Assembly (NCBI RefSeq): GCF_003627965.1
Contig: NZ_RBWE01000001.1
Location: forward strand, 814,507 to 878,506
Direction of reading: 5' to 3'
Length of the DNA: 64,000 nucleotides
Source: Desulfofundulus salinus
Lineage (GTDB): Bacteria; Bacillota; Desulfotomaculia; Desulfotomaculales; Desulfovirgulaceae
The translations under genes and the position numbers were made by a program. The notes under the pieces were generated by a model. It saw only the letters and a list, made by a program, of their open reading frames with translations, ran no database searches and had not been told where the DNA came from. Positions 1 to 9,819 of the stretch are shown piece by piece. Every line of letters starts with the position of its first letter. The stretch's first letter is position 1.

Positions 1-344
1 ACATCCTGATTAACGGCGAGCCGGTGGATGCTTTGACCTGTATTGTCCACCGGGACAAGGCCTACTACCGGGGCCGGCAACTGGTGGAAAAATTGCGCAG
101 TTTGATCCCCCGGCAGCTTTTTGATGTGCCCGTCCAGGCGGCCATTGGCAGTCGGGTCATTGCCCGGGAAACCATTAAGGCCCGGCGCAAGGACGTGCTG
201 GCCAAGTGTTACGGTGGCGACGTAACCCGCAAGCGCAAGCTTCTAGAAAAACAAAAGGAAGGCAAAAAGCGCATGAAGCAGGTGGGCAACGTAGAAATTC
301 CCCAGGAGGCCTTTATGGCGGTGCTGAGCATAGAAGAGAGGTAA
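1..344 (+). CDS. lepA: Elongation factor 4 (LepA), C-terminal part only
   Basis: This is the last 113 codons of an open frame that enters from the left edge (frame starts at base 3), so the gene is cut by the window and not truncated in nature. Blocks such as [22 protein letters not shown] and the basic tail [17 protein letters not shown] are characteristic of the LepA-specific C-terminal domain. LepA is a ribosome-binding translational GTPase; the GTPase domain lies outside the window. The stop codon abuts the hemW start, as in other Firmicutes where lepA-hemW-hrcA is the usual order, so the two are probably co-transcribed. Confidence 0.95.
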   Translation, partial: ILINGEPVDALTCIVHRDKAYYRGRQLVEKLRSLIPRQLFDVPVQAAIGSRVIARETIKARRKDVLAKCYGGDVTRKRKLLEKQKEGKKRMKQVGNVEIPQEAFMAVLSIEER

Positions 345-1502
345 ATGGGGAGTGAGCCCGTGGCCATCAGCCTGTACATTCACGTACCCTTTTGTATTCG
401 CAAATGCCGGTACTGCGACTTTGTTTCCTATGCCTATGACCCGGAAGCCGCCCGCCGGTACCGGGTCGCTCTTTTGCGGGAAATGGCCCTGTACCAGGAG
501 CGGCTAGCCCCGCAGGAGAGGCGGCTACAGACCATTTTCATCGGCGGGGGCACCCCCACCTGTCTGCCGGAGGAAGACCTGGCAGCCATTCTGGAAGGAT
601 GCAGCCGTTATTTTCAGTGGCTTTCCGGGGTGGAGGTGACCGTGGAGGCCAATCCCGGCACGGTGGATTTATCAAAGCTAAAGACCTTGCGCTACGCCGG
701 TGTCAACCGCCTTTCCCTGGGGGTGCAGACCTGTTCGGACCACCTTTTAAGCTTGCTTGGAAGGTTACATGATTTTACCCAGGCGGTAGAGGCGGTGCAG
801 CTGGCCCGCCGGGCCGGTTTTGACAATCTTAACCTGGATCTTATCTTTGCCATACCCGGCCAAACCATGGCAGACTGGCAACACTGCCTTAATAGAATTT
901 TGGCCTTACAGCCGGAGCATATTTCCGCCTACTCCCTGCAAATAGAGGAAGGCACCCCGCTGGCCCGGGCGGTGGCAGAAGGCCGTGTCATTCCCTGTGA
1001 CGAGGAAACCGAGCTGGCCATGTACCGGGAGGTAATCAACTTTCTGACGGCCCGAGGTTACGAACATTATGAGATCTCTAATTTTGCCCGCCCGGGCTAC
1101 CGTTGCCGGCATAATTTAACCTACTGGCACAACGAGCCCTATCTTGGCCTGGGTCCGGCAGCCCATTCCTACCTGGGGGACGGGCGCTTTTATAATGCCG
1201 GTTCCCTGGAGGAATACGAGGCGCGCCTTTTGGCCGGGGAACTCCCGGTGGCGGGCTGCGAGCAATTGTCCCGGACCACCATGATGGCTGAAACGGTAAT
1301 TCTGGGCCTCCGCCTTATAGAGGGACTGGATCTGGAGAAATTTGCAGCCCGTTTTGGGAAAAATATTGAAGAGGTTTTTGGTGAGCAGATAAAAAAATTG
1401 AACAGTTTGGGCCTATTGGAAATTAATTCCGGGTGCCTGGGGTTGACTTCGCGGGGTTTACCCCTGGCCAATGCTGTCTTTCGGGAGTTTGTGTTACCTT
1501 GA
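345..1502 (+). CDS. hemW: Heme chaperone HemW (radical SAM, HemN-like)
   Basis: The 385-aa product has the radical-SAM cysteine motif C17-x3-C21-x2-C24 right after YIHVPF, the GGGTPT SAM-binding block, and the HNxxYW motif (HNLTYW). That last motif marks HemW, the heme-binding chaperone, rather than true coproporphyrinogen dehydrogenase HemN. The length is normal for the family. The ATG follows the lepA stop directly; a GTG at 360 with GGGGAG upstream is an alternative start. The stop codon is embedded in the -35 hexamer of the downstream heat-shock promoter. The enzyme probably delivers heme to respiratory proteins. Confidence 0.93.
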   Translation: MGSEPVAISLYIHVPFCIRKCRYCDFVSYAYDPEAARRYRVALLREMALYQERLAPQERRLQTIFIGGGTPTCLPEEDLAAILEGCSRYFQWLSGVEVTVEANPGTVDLSKLKTLRYAGVNRLSLGVQTCSDHLLSLLGRLHDFTQAVEAVQLARRAGFDNLNLDLIFAIPGQTMADWQHCLNRILALQPEHISAYSLQIEEGTPLARAVAEGRVIPCDEETELAMYREVINFLTARGYEHYEISNFARPGYRCRHNLTYWHNEPYLGLGPAAHSYLGDGRFYNAGSLEEYEARLLAGELPVAGCEQLSRTTMMAETVILGLRLIEGLDLEKFAARFGKNIEEVFGEQIKKLNSLGLLEINSGCLGLTSRGLPLANAVFREFVLP

Positions 1503-1527
1503 CAAATGTTCAGCCCGGTGCTATGTT
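1499..1527 (+). promoter_or_regulatory. Sigma-A-type promoter of the hrcA-cpn-grpE-dnaK operon
   Basis: A perfect TTGACA (1499-1504), a 17-bp spacer and TATGTT (1522-1527) precede the CIRCE element by 14 bp, so transcription should start near 1534. The -35 hexamer overlaps the hemW TGA stop (1500-1502). The position relative to CIRCE fits repression by HrcA at the start of transcription. Confidence 0.8.
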
Positions 1528-1541
1528 TAACTTAAAAGGGT

Positions 1542-1568
1542 TTAGCACTCAGCACAATCGAGTGCTAA
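1542..1568 (+). promoter_or_regulatory. CIRCE operator (HrcA binding site)
   Basis: TTAGCACTC (1542-1550), nine bases, then GAGTGCTAA (1560-1568) is an exact match to the CIRCE consensus. HrcA binds this inverted repeat to repress heat-shock operons. It sits just downstream of the predicted start site and upstream of hrcA, so the operon should be autoregulated. Confidence 0.97.
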
Positions 1569-1585
1569 CAAAGGGGGTGTTAAGG

Positions 1586-2632
1586 GTGAGAATGGATGCC
1601 CGCAAGCAGGATATCCTTCTGGCCATTATCACCGATTACATTGCCACCGCTGAACCGGTGGGTTCCCGCACTATAGCCCGGAAATACCGGCTGGGTATCA
1701 GTCCGGCCACCATCCGCAATGAAATGGCCGATCTGGAGGAGATGGGTTATATTGAACAACCCCATACCTCTGCCGGACGAATTCCTTCGGAGTTAGGATA
1801 CCGGTATTACGTGGATTATTTGATGAAACGGCGGGAACTAACCGCCGAGGAAGAAGAGTTGATCCGCAAAAGCTATCACCAAAAAGTGCGGGATGTGGGA
1901 GAGGTAATTCAACGCACAGGACAATTACTGTCCCAGTTGACCCAGTACGCCGCCATGGTGCTGCCGCCCAAAATCGGCACCAGCAGCTTTAAATACATTC
2001 GCCTGGTTCAACTGGGTCCCGAGCAGGCCATGCTGGTCGCCATTATGGATAGCGGCACCGTGCACCACCGGATTATTGATATACCCAGTGGCATAACCTC
2101 CGGGGACCTGGAAACCATCTCCGCGGTGCTGAATGCCAAACTTCAGGGCCGCACCATGGACAGCATTAAGCTCACCCTGGTGAAGGAAATTTATTTTGAA
2201 CTGGCCAAGCAAAAGCACATTATTGAACTGGCCATGGAACTATTGCAGGACAGCCTGACCAGGCAGCCGGAGGACAGAATATATCTTGGCGGGATCCTAA
2301 ATATACTAAATCAACCGGAATTCCATAATGTGGAGAAGGTTAAAACCTTGCTCAGCCTGCTGGAACAGGAAAGTCTTCTGTGCAATTTATTAGCTGACGA
2401 TGTGGGCAAAGAAGGCGTTACCGTGCGCATTGGCCGGGAGATCCGCTGCCGGCAGATGAGCAACTGCAGTATGGTCGTGGCCACCTACCGGTTGAAAGGG
2501 AAGCCCGTTGGGTCTATTGGCGTTTTGGGTCCGACCCGCATGGATTACGCCAGGGTGGTCACCGTAGTGGAATGTTTGACCAAAAACCTTTCCCGTGCCC
2601 TGGAAGATCTCCTGGGCGGTGGGGACAAATAA
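1586..2632 (+). CDS. hrcA: Heat-inducible transcription repressor HrcA
   Basis: The 348-aa product has an N-terminal winged helix with ISPATIRNEMADLEEMGYIEQPHTSAGR-like sequence typical of HrcA, followed by the GAF-like dimerisation domain. HrcA represses CIRCE-controlled operons and needs chaperonin for activity. I chose GTG 1586 because AAGGGGGTG lies about 8 bp upstream; ATG 1592 two codons later is nearly as good. An open frame extends back to 1433 but runs through the CIRCE element and promoter, so it is not coding. The gene is first in the operon. Confidence 0.95.
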   Translation: MRMDARKQDILLAIITDYIATAEPVGSRTIARKYRLGISPATIRNEMADLEEMGYIEQPHTSAGRIPSELGYRYYVDYLMKRRELTAEEEELIRKSYHQKVRDVGEVIQRTGQLLSQLTQYAAMVLPPKIGTSSFKYIRLVQLGPEQAMLVAIMDSGTVHHRIIDIPSGITSGDLETISAVLNAKLQGRTMDSIKLTLVKEIYFELAKQKHIIELAMELLQDSLTRQPEDRIYLGGILNILNQPEFHNVEKVKTLLSLLEQESLLCNLLADDVGKEGVTVRIGREIRCRQMSNCSMVVATYRLKGKPVGSIGVLGPTRMDYARVVTVVECLTKNLSRALEDLLGGGDK

Positions 2633-2645
2633 GGGGGAGCGGGTT

Positions 2646-4214
2646 TTGAGTCTCAAGCAGCAGGCCAGCACGGGCACGGAAGTGGATGAGCGGCTGGCGG
2701 CCCTGGTCACCAATGCCAACGCCATTCGTGCCATTGCTTCGGCAGTAGAGGGTACCCTGGGGCCAAAGGGCCTGGATACCATGCTGGTGGATAAGTTTGG
2801 TGAAGTGGTCATCACCAACGACGGGGTAACCATCCTCACCATGATGGAGGCCAATCATCCCGCGGCCCGGATGTTAATCAATATTGCCAGGGCCCAGCAG
2901 GAGGAAATTGGCGACGGTACCACCACCGCTACCGTAATGGCCGGGGCCATGGTTGGTGCCGGGGTGGAGCAGGTGGCCCGGGGAGTGCCGGTAGCCCGGG
3001 TTATTGAGGGCATCCGGGCGGGAGTAAAGCGGGGCCTGGAGGTTATGATGCAAAAGGCCCGGCCGGTGGCAGATCTGGACGACCCATTAATCTATCAAGT
3101 TGCCCTGGTGGCCGGCCGGGGGCACGAGGATATTGCGGCCCTGGTGGTTCAGGCAGCCAGGATGATTGGCCGGGAAAAGCTCTTAGACCGGGCCTTTCGC
3201 TTTTCCGATACGGTTATGGCCGAAGAAGGTGCCGATAACCAGGTTTTTATGGGCGTGATTGTGAACAAGGAGCCCATGAACCGCCAGATGCCCCGGGAAT
3301 TGACGAATGTTGGGGTGCTGGTAATTGATGATGCCCTGGAGCCGGAGGAAATAGAGGAGGAAGCCCTGGCCACCGAAGCCGGCTTTGCCCGTTACATGGA
3401 GTTGCAGAATCAGTTCCGGGAAAACATACAGAAAATTATTGACCTGCAGGTGGGACTGGTGCTGGCCGACCGGGGCGTCCATGACGTTGCCGAAGAAATG
3501 CTTACCGATGCCGGCATCATGGTCGTCCAGAGGGTGGCCAACAAAGAGCTCCGCCGTGTGGCGGAACACACCGGGGCGCGGATGATCAAGCGCACCGGGT
3601 TGAAGAAGGATTTGGAACAGATCAAGCAGTGCCTCGGCCGTTGCCGCCGGGTTTTTCATGATGAAAAGCTGGAACAGGTCTGGATTCAGGATGGCAGCGG
3701 CAAGCCAATGGCTACGGTGCTGGTGGGTGCCGCTACCGCCGAGGTGGTAGGGGAAAGGGAGCGCATTGCCAGGGATGCCGCTTCCGCCGTACAGGCAGCC
3801 GTGAGGGGAGGAGTCGTCCCCGGCGGGGGAGCTTTAGAGCTGGCCGTGGCCCGGGAGGTGGAAAAGGTCCGGGCCTCCATGCGCGGCATGACCGCCTACG
3901 GGGTGGATTGCGTGGTGGAAGCTTTGAAACGCCCCCTGGCCCAGATTGTGGCCAATGCTGGCTTCAACCCCCTGGAAAAGATTGGCGATGTCATGGCCGC
4001 TCAGGTGGAGACGGGAAACGATGCCCTGGCCGTGGATTGCGATACCGGCCAGGTGGCGGATATGTATGAGCTGGGAGTAGTAGACCCCGTTTTGGTGAAG
4101 ACTTACGCCTTTAAAGCCGCCGGGGAGATTGCCGAAGCCATTTTACGGATTGATACCATCATCAAGAAGCGGGAAGACAGGGAGGCAAACCCGAAACAAG
4201 CGACGGACTTATAA
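2646..4214 (+). CDS. Group III (archaeal-like, thermosome/TCP-1 family) chaperonin
   Basis: This 522-aa protein is a chaperonin of the group II fold, not GroEL. Visible are the ATP-binding signatures GTLGPKG (about 37-43), NDGVTI (58-63) and GDGTTT (about 89-94), and the late GGVVPGGGALE block. Bacterial members, described from Carboxydothermus hydrogenoformans and relatives, are called group III; they fold proteins without a GroES partner. The start is TTG 2646 with AAGGGGGAG 6 bp upstream; earlier in-frame codons overlap hrcA. It replaces nothing in the usual operon but is inserted between hrcA and grpE. The C-terminus is charged and lacks a GGM-type tail. Confidence 0.9.
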   Translation: MSLKQQASTGTEVDERLAALVTNANAIRAIASAVEGTLGPKGLDTMLVDKFGEVVITNDGVTILTMMEANHPAARMLINIARAQQEEIGDGTTTATVMAGAMVGAGVEQVARGVPVARVIEGIRAGVKRGLEVMMQKARPVADLDDPLIYQVALVAGRGHEDIAALVVQAARMIGREKLLDRAFRFSDTVMAEEGADNQVFMGVIVNKEPMNRQMPRELTNVGVLVIDDALEPEEIEEEALATEAGFARYMELQNQFRENIQKIIDLQVGLVLADRGVHDVAEEMLTDAGIMVVQRVANKELRRVAEHTGARMIKRTGLKKDLEQIKQCLGRCRRVFHDEKLEQVWIQDGSGKPMATVLVGAATAEVVGERERIARDAASAVQAAVRGGVVPGGGALELAVAREVEKVRASMRGMTAYGVDCVVEALKRPLAQIVANAGFNPLEKIGDVMAAQVETGNDALAVDCDTGQVADMYELGVVDPVLVKTYAFKAAGEIAEAILRIDTIIKKREDREANPKQATDL

Positions 4215-4231
4215 CTGGCGAGGTGACGGAG

Positions 4232-4945
4232 ATGGAAGGACAAAAAGTCCCTCAAGATATAGAGGCTAAGGAAACCTGGCCTGATGGTGCCGCCCAGGAA
4301 AGCCCACCGGCAGGGGAATCCGGCAGTGAAGCCCAAAATGCCCCTGCCGGTCAAGACGGTTTGCCGGACGATGGACAGCAGCCGGCGGGTGAATCCCGGC
4401 AGGAAGTGGATGTGAAGGAGCTGGAGCGACGCCTGGCCGAACAAACGGCCCTGGCCCAGGATTATTTCCAGCGCCTGGCAAGGATGCAGGCCGATTTTGA
4501 AAATTACCGGCGCCGCATGAACCGGGAGCGGGAGGAATGGTTTAAATATGCTTCCCAGCCCCTGGTGGCGGAGCTGTTGTCCGTACTGGATAACTTTGAG
4601 CGGGCACTGGCGGCCCGGGAGGAGGACCCCGCCCGGGTGGTGGCGGGGGTGGAAATGATCTACCGCCAGCTGAAGGAAATTCTTGCCAGAGAGGGACTTT
4701 CTCCCGTGCCGGCGGTAAATGAACCCTTTGATCCTGCCAAACACGAGGCAATCATGCAGGAAGAAACCGATGCTTACCCGGACAACACCGTCATAGAGGA
4801 ACTGCGCCGGGGTTACTATTTTAAGGACCGGCTGTTGCGGCCGGCCATGGTCAAGGTGGCCCGGGCGGTGTCCTCGCCGGAGGAGCAAAATCAAGGGCAG
4901 GAAAAAGAAAACAAAGAGAACAACCAGACCAACAGTGTCTGTTAA
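4232..4945 (+). CDS. grpE: Nucleotide exchange factor GrpE
   Basis: The 237-aa product has an acidic, Pro/Gly/Gln-rich disordered N-terminus (about 1-60), a long coiled-coil around ELERRLAEQTALAQDYFQRL, and the C-terminal beta domain with the GrpE signature around GYYFKDRLLRPAMVKVA. GrpE releases ADP from DnaK. ATG 4232 is preferred over GTG 4223 because GAGGTGA ends 5 bp before it, whereas the GTG lies inside that ribosome binding site. It lies 17 bp after the chaperonin gene, in the same operon. Confidence 0.95.
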   Translation: MEGQKVPQDIEAKETWPDGAAQESPPAGESGSEAQNAPAGQDGLPDDGQQPAGESRQEVDVKELERRLAEQTALAQDYFQRLARMQADFENYRRRMNREREEWFKYASQPLVAELLSVLDNFERALAAREEDPARVVAGVEMIYRQLKEILAREGLSPVPAVNEPFDPAKHEAIMQEETDAYPDNTVIEELRRGYYFKDRLLRPAMVKVARAVSSPEEQNQGQEKENKENNQTNSVC

Positions 4946-4961
4946 GGAGGGGAATTTATAG

Positions 4962-6788
4962 ATGGGGAAGGTTATAGGTATTGACCTTGGTACTACCAAC
5001 TCCTGTATGGCTGTCATGGAAGGCGGCGAGGTAATCGTTATTTCCAACGCCGAGGGAGAACGCATTACTCCTTCGGTGGTTGGTTTTACGAAAACTGGCG
5101 AGCGCCTGGTGGGTCAGCTGGCCAAACGCCAGGCCGTAAGCAACCCGGAACGAACTATCAGGTCCATCAAGCGGCACATGGGTACCAATTACAGGGTAAA
5201 AATTGATGATAAGGAATATACCCCCGAGGAAATCTCGGCCATGATTCTGCAGAAACTAAAGGCTGACGCCGAGGCCTACCTGGGGGAAAAGGTGGAAAAG
5301 GCGGTTATTACCGTACCCGCTTACTTTACCGATTCCCAGCGGCAGGCCACCAAGGACGCAGGTAGAATTGCCGGCCTTGAGGTGCTGCGCATTATCAACG
5401 AGCCTACCGCTGCCGCCCTGGCCTACGGGCTGGACAAGGAGGAGGACCAGACCATCCTGGTGTTCGACCTGGGTGGAGGTACCTTCGACGTATCCATACT
5501 GGAGCTGGGCGACGGCGTCTTTGAAGTGAAGGCCACCAGCGGAAACAACCGCCTGGGCGGCGACGACTTCGACCAGCGGATCATGGACTGGCTGATCGAG
5601 CAGTTCAAGAAAGAGACGGGCATTGATCTGCGCAGCGACCGCATGGCCATGCAGCGGCTGAAGGAAGCTGCGGAAAAGGCCAAAATTGAACTGAGCAGTG
5701 TCACTACCACCAATATTAACCTGCCCTTTATTTCCGCCGATGCCAGCGGTCCCAAGCACCTGGATGTGACCCTTACCCGGGCCAAGTTTGAAGAACTGAC
5801 CGCCGATCTGGTGGAGATGACCATGGGTCCCACCCGGCAGGCCCTGGCGGATGCCGGCCTTGAGCCCAAGGACATCCACAAGGTGATCCTGGTGGGCGGT
5901 TCCACCCGGATTCCGGCGGTCCAGGAAGCCATACGCAAGTTTCTGGGCAAGGAGCCCTACAAGGGGATCAACCCGGACGAGTGTGTGGCCATTGGGGCGG
6001 CCATTCAGGCCGCAGTGCTGGCCGGCGAGGTCAAAGACGTGCTGCTTCTGGACGTAACGCCCCTCTCCCTGGGCATTGAAACCCTGGGCGGCGTCTTTAC
6101 CAAGATCATTGAGCGGAATACCACCATTCCCACTTCCAAGAGCCAGATCTTCACCACCGCCGCCGACGGCCAGACCACGGTGGAAATCCATGTGCTCCAG
6201 GGCGAACGCCCGATGGCGGCCGACAACAAGACCCTGGGACGGTTTACCCTTACCGGTATTCCCCCGGCACCACGGGGAGTACCGCAAATTGAAGTTAAGT
6301 TTGATATCGACGTAAACGGCATTGTCAACGTTTCCGCCAAGGATCTGGCCACCGGCAAGGCCCAGAGCATTACCATCAGCGGCACTTCCCGGCTCTCGGA
6401 AGAAGAAATCCAGCGCATGGTTAAAGATGCGGAAAGACATGCCGAGGAAGACCGCAGGCGAAAAGAAGAGGCGGAACTGCGTAACCAGGCGGACAGCATG
6501 ATTTACCAGGCTGAAAAAACCATTAAGGACCTTGGAGACAAGGCCGATAAGGCCAAGGTGGAAGAAGTGAAGAAGGCCGTGGAAAGGCTGAAAGAAGCCC
6601 TGGGCGGAAAGGACATGCAGCTCATCAAATCCCGCATCGATGAACTGACCAAGCCCCTTTATGAATTGTCCGCCCTTCTTTACCAGCAGCATGCCCAGCA
6701 GGCCCAGGCCGGCGGTGGCGGCGCTGCCGGTTCCGGGGGCGAAAAAGTGGTGGATGCTGATTACGAGATTAAAGACGATCAGAAGTAA
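4962..6788 (+). CDS. dnaK: Molecular chaperone DnaK (Hsp70)
   Basis: This 608-aa Hsp70 has all three family signatures: [12 protein letters not shown] at the N-terminus, [16 protein letters not shown], and [14 protein letters not shown]. The substrate-binding domain and helical lid follow, with a Gly-rich tail ending in DADYEI. It is an ATP-dependent folding chaperone working with DnaJ and GrpE. AAGGAGGGG lies 9 bp upstream of the ATG. A long antisense reading frame across this gene is a composition artefact. Confidence 0.98.
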   Translation: MGKVIGIDLGTTNSCMAVMEGGEVIVISNAEGERITPSVVGFTKTGERLVGQLAKRQAVSNPERTIRSIKRHMGTNYRVKIDDKEYTPEEISAMILQKLKADAEAYLGEKVEKAVITVPAYFTDSQRQATKDAGRIAGLEVLRIINEPTAAALAYGLDKEEDQTILVFDLGGGTFDVSILELGDGVFEVKATSGNNRLGGDDFDQRIMDWLIEQFKKETGIDLRSDRMAMQRLKEAAEKAKIELSSVTTTNINLPFISADASGPKHLDVTLTRAKFEELTADLVEMTMGPTRQALADAGLEPKDIHKVILVGGSTRIPAVQEAIRKFLGKEPYKGINPDECVAIGAAIQAAVLAGEVKDVLLLDVTPLSLGIETLGGVFTKIIERNTTIPTSKSQIFTTAADGQTTVEIHVLQGERPMAADNKTLGRFTLTGIPPAPRGVPQIEVKFDIDVNGIVNVSAKDLATGKAQSITISGTSRLSEEEIQRMVKDAERHAEEDRRRKEEAELRNQADSMIYQAEKTIKDLGDKADKAKVEEVKKAVERLKEALGGKDMQLIKSRIDELTKPLYELSALLYQQHAQQAQAGGGGAAGSGGEKVVDADYEIKDDQK

Positions 6789-6818
6789 TTGGCAGTAGCC
6801 GCAGCAATATTGTATAAT
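6789..6818 (+). promoter_or_regulatory. Putative second promoter, between dnaK and dnaJ
   Basis: TTGGCA (6789-6794), an 18-bp spacer and a perfect TATAAT (6813-6818) start right after the dnaK stop. This predicts dnaJ transcription independent of CIRCE. A perfect 8-bp inverted repeat lies downstream (CTGGCCGG 6864-6871, CCGGCCAG 6891-6898) in the 174-bp dnaK-dnaJ gap; it has no U-run and is not a clear terminator. Confidence 0.6.
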
Positions 6819-6962
6819 ACTAGCGGATGTGCTTTCGCGTCGCAATTTGTTGTGCGATTTCTTCTGGCCGGTGGTTTATAAAGACGACTGCCGGCCAGGT
6901 TTGCATTGTTACCAGGAGGCGTTTGGCAATACAAGAAGGTATAGTCAGGTGGTGGTAACGCC

Positions 6963-8099
6963 ATGGCAAAGCGTGACTACTACGAAATCCTGGGAGTATC
7001 ACGGGACGCCACGCAGGAAGAAATCAAAAAAGCTTATCGCAAACTGGCCCGGCAGTACCACCCCGACGCCAATCCCAACGATAAGGATGCGGAGGCCAAG
7101 TTTAAGGAAATAACTGAAGCCTACGAAGTTTTGAGCGACCCGGAGAAAAGGGCTCAGTATGACCGCTTTGGCCATGCCGCCACCGGTAATCAAGGATTTG
7201 GCGGGTTCGAGGGGTTTGGTGGTTTTGGCGGTTTTGGTACCGATTTTGGAGGCCTTGGGGATATTTTCGACATGTTCTTTGGCGGGTCCACCCGGCACAG
7301 GCGCGGTCCGGAAAAAGGCGAGGACATCCGGGTGGATCTGGAGCTGTCCTTTAAAGAGGCCGCCTTTGGTCTGGAGAAGGATATCCGGGTACCCCGCATG
7401 GAGCCCTGCAGCACCTGTGACGGTACCGGGGCCGCTCCCGGGACCCGTCCTGTGACCTGTCCCGTGTGCGGAGGTTCCGGTCAGATTCAATTTGCCCAGA
7501 GTACACCCTTCGGGCGTATTTTCCAATCCCGCACCTGTGACCGTTGCCGCGGTGCAGGCCGCATTATCGAAAAGCCCTGCGCCAACTGTCACGGCAGCGG
7601 ACAGCTCCGCCGTACCCGGACCATCCACATCAAGATTCCCGCCGGTGTGGACGACGGGACGAGGCTGCGGGTGGCCGGCGAGGGAGAGGCCGGCTTAAGG
7701 GGTGGACCGCCGGGAGATCTGTATATTTACATCCGCGTCCGGCCCCACAAGATCTTTAAGCGTGAGGGCAACGATGTGATCATGGAACTGCCCATTTCCT
7801 TTGCCCAGGCTGCCCTGGGAGATGAGGTGGAAGTACCTACACTTGAAGGCAAGGCAACCATACGTATTCCCGAGGGCACCCAGCACGGCACCGTCTTCCG
7901 CCTGCGGGGTAAGGGTATTCCCGACCTGAGCGGGTACGGACGGGGTGACCAGCTGGTCCGGGTCAAGGTGATGGTTCCCACCAGGCTTACCGAGGAACAG
8001 AAGAAGCTGTTACGTCAGTTTGCCCGGTTGAGCGGGGAGAACCCGGCCGGGGTGGAAAAGGGTTTCTTTGATAAAGTCAGGGACGCCTTTATGGGTTAA
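6963..8099 (+). CDS. dnaJ: Chaperone protein DnaJ (Hsp40)
   Basis: The 378-aa product is a full type I DnaJ. It has a J domain with the HPD tripeptide, a Gly/Phe-rich linker, four CxxCxGxG zinc-binding repeats ([32 protein letters not shown]) and two C-terminal substrate-binding barrels. It stimulates DnaK ATPase and delivers unfolded substrates. AGGTGGTGG precedes the ATG. It probably reads from both the CIRCE promoter and the local promoter at 6789-6818. Confidence 0.97.
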   Translation: MAKRDYYEILGVSRDATQEEIKKAYRKLARQYHPDANPNDKDAEAKFKEITEAYEVLSDPEKRAQYDRFGHAATGNQGFGGFEGFGGFGGFGTDFGGLGDIFDMFFGGSTRHRRGPEKGEDIRVDLELSFKEAAFGLEKDIRVPRMEPCSTCDGTGAAPGTRPVTCPVCGGSGQIQFAQSTPFGRIFQSRTCDRCRGAGRIIEKPCANCHGSGQLRRTRTIHIKIPAGVDDGTRLRVAGEGEAGLRGGPPGDLYIYIRVRPHKIFKREGNDVIMELPISFAQAALGDEVEVPTLEGKATIRIPEGTQHGTVFRLRGKGIPDLSGYGRGDQLVRVKVMVPTRLTEEQKKLLRQFARLSGENPAGVEKGFFDKVRDAFMG

Positions 8100-8115
8100 T
8101 GGGAGGCCGGTTAAT

Positions 8116-9042
8116 TTGCAGTGGTTGGAAATTGCTATCACTACGCCTGCCGAGTGGGTGGAGGCGGTAAGCAATATGTTTATTGAATTGGGTACCGGCG
8201 GGGTGGCCATTGAGGACCCCGCCCTCTTTTCTTTATATTTGCAGGAACCGCAGGATGAGGTGGCTCTGGACCCTCTATCCTTGCCGCGGGAGCCGGTGGT
8301 GAAGGCTTACCTGCCCGTGGATGAAAATTTGGACGCCCGTTTGGCCGCCCTGAAAGAGCGGCTTACCGCTGTGGCCGGTGAGGGTATCTTTAACATAAAC
8401 ACTAAAAAGATCAGGGAAGAGGATTGGGCCTGTTCCTGGAAGGCTTATTATAAGCCCGTTTGTGTGGGCAGGAAACTGGTGGTGAAACCCGCCTGGGAAG
8501 AATACCGGGCCCTCGCGGGCCAGGTAGTGATCGAAATGGACCCGGGGATGGCCTTTGGCTGCGGCACCCACCCCAGCACGCGCCTTTGTCTTTCCCTGCT
8601 GGAGGATGTCCTGGCCGGCGGTGAAGTGGTGGTGGATGTGGGTACGGGTTCGGGCATCCTGGCCATTGCCGCCGCCCTGCTGGGTGCCCGCCGGGTGGTG
8701 GCGGTGGACAACGACCCGGTGGCCGTGGCGGCCGCCCGGCAAAATGTAGAGCAAAACCGGGTGCAGGACCTGGTGGAGGTCGTGTGCGGCGATTTACTGG
8801 CCAATATTGAAGGCCCCGTGGATGTGGTGGTGGCCAATATCGTGGCCGATGTGATTATTCGCCTGGCCCTCCAGGCGCGGAAGATTCTAAAACCCGACGG
8901 CCTCTTTATTGCCTCAGGTATCATCAAGGGACGGGAGCATGATGTCGCTGGCGCCCTGCATTCTCACGGTTTTGAGATTATAGATCGGCGCTGCAGTGGC
9001 GAGTGGCATGCCCTGCTGGCCCGTGGGGGGTGCCGGCCATAG
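8116..9042 (+). CDS. prmA: Ribosomal protein L11 methyltransferase PrmA
   Basis: The 308-aa product has the SAM-binding motif VVDVGTGSGILAIAA and the motif IV block VVANIVADVI, as in PrmA, which trimethylates L11. The N-terminal domain around WLEIAITTP binds L11. TTG 8116 is chosen because GGGAGG lies 9 bp upstream; an in-frame upstream extension would overlap dnaJ. The position after dnaJ and before rsmE matches Bacillus (yqeT-yqeU). Confidence 0.9.
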   Translation: MQWLEIAITTPAEWVEAVSNMFIELGTGGVAIEDPALFSLYLQEPQDEVALDPLSLPREPVVKAYLPVDENLDARLAALKERLTAVAGEGIFNINTKKIREEDWACSWKAYYKPVCVGRKLVVKPAWEEYRALAGQVVIEMDPGMAFGCGTHPSTRLCLSLLEDVLAGGEVVVDVGTGSGILAIAAALLGARRVVAVDNDPVAVAAARQNVEQNRVQDLVEVVCGDLLANIEGPVDVVVANIVADVIIRLALQARKILKPDGLFIASGIIKGREHDVAGALHSHGFEIIDRRCSGEWHALLARGGCRP

Positions 9043-9800
9043 GTTATTTCTTTGTTTCCCCGGAGCAGATCACCGGGGGACGGGTGACCATTACCGGGCC
9101 CGATGTGGTGCATATTTCCCGGGTGTTGCGCCTTGGACCCGGGGACGTGATCACGGTTATGGACGGGCGGGGCAAGGGGTACCGGGTGAGGTTGACCGGC
9201 ATCACCGGAACTGCCGTCGAAGGGGTGATCCTGGAGCAATTTATCCCCGGAGGAGAAGCTCCCCTGAAGGTGACCCTGGTCCAGGGGCTTTCCAAGGGCG
9301 ACAAAATGGACATAATTATACAAAAGAGCACCGAGCTCGGCGTATCCTGTGTTGTTCCTTTAGCCTGCCGCCGTTCCGTGGTCCGGCTTACCCCGGCCAA
9401 GGCCCGGGAACGCCAGCAGCGCTGGCAGCGGATAGCCCTAGAAGCGGCCAAGCAGTCCCGCCGGGCAATAGTGCCCCGGGTCACCGAAGTTATGGACCTG
9501 CCGGCAGTGCTTGACCTCATATCCCCGGGTGCCCTGGCCCTGATGCCCTGGGAGGAAGAACGAGAGCTTTCCCTGAAAGCAGCCCTCAGAGGGCAGTCCT
9601 GCGGGGAAGTGTTTATCTTCATCGGTCCTGAGGGCGGGTTTGCTGCCGGGGAAGTGGCCGTGGCCAGGGAAAGGGGTGTGCTTTCCGTTTCCCTGGGCCC
9701 GCGAATTCTGCGCACGGAAACGGCAGGACTGGCCACACTAACTATGATTCTTTATGAGCTGGGGGACCTGGGCGGGTATCCAGCAGGTACTGACCGGTGA
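9030..9800 (+). CDS. rsmE: 16S rRNA (uracil1498-N3)-methyltransferase RsmE
   Basis: The 256-aa product begins GYFFVSPEQI and contains the SPOUT-knot motifs IFIGPEGGF and LGPRILRTETA, typical of RsmE, which methylates U1498 of 16S rRNA. The start is uncertain: GTG 9030 overlaps prmA by 13 bp and matches the family N-terminus; GTG 9003 is possible. Translational coupling to prmA is likely. Confidence 0.92.
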   Translation: MPAIGYFFVSPEQITGGRVTITGPDVVHISRVLRLGPGDVITVMDGRGKGYRVRLTGITGTAVEGVILEQFIPGGEAPLKVTLVQGLSKGDKMDIIIQKSTELGVSCVVPLACRRSVVRLTPAKARERQQRWQRIALEAAKQSRRAIVPRVTEVMDLPAVLDLISPGALALMPWEEERELSLKAALRGQSCGEVFIFIGPEGGFAAGEVAVARERGVLSVSLGPRILRTETAGLATLTMILYELGDLGGYPAGTDR

Positions 9801-9819
9801 AATTAACCGTGGGGGGTGA

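Noticed and set aside
2646..4214. GroEL identity for the chaperonin
   Set aside because: The sequence blocks (GTLGPKG, NDGVTI, GDGTTT) and overall sequence fit the thermosome group, and no groES is adjacent.
5256..6845. A 529-codon reading frame antisense to dnaK
   Set aside because: It mirrors the codon bias of dnaK, has no ribosome binding site and resembles no family.
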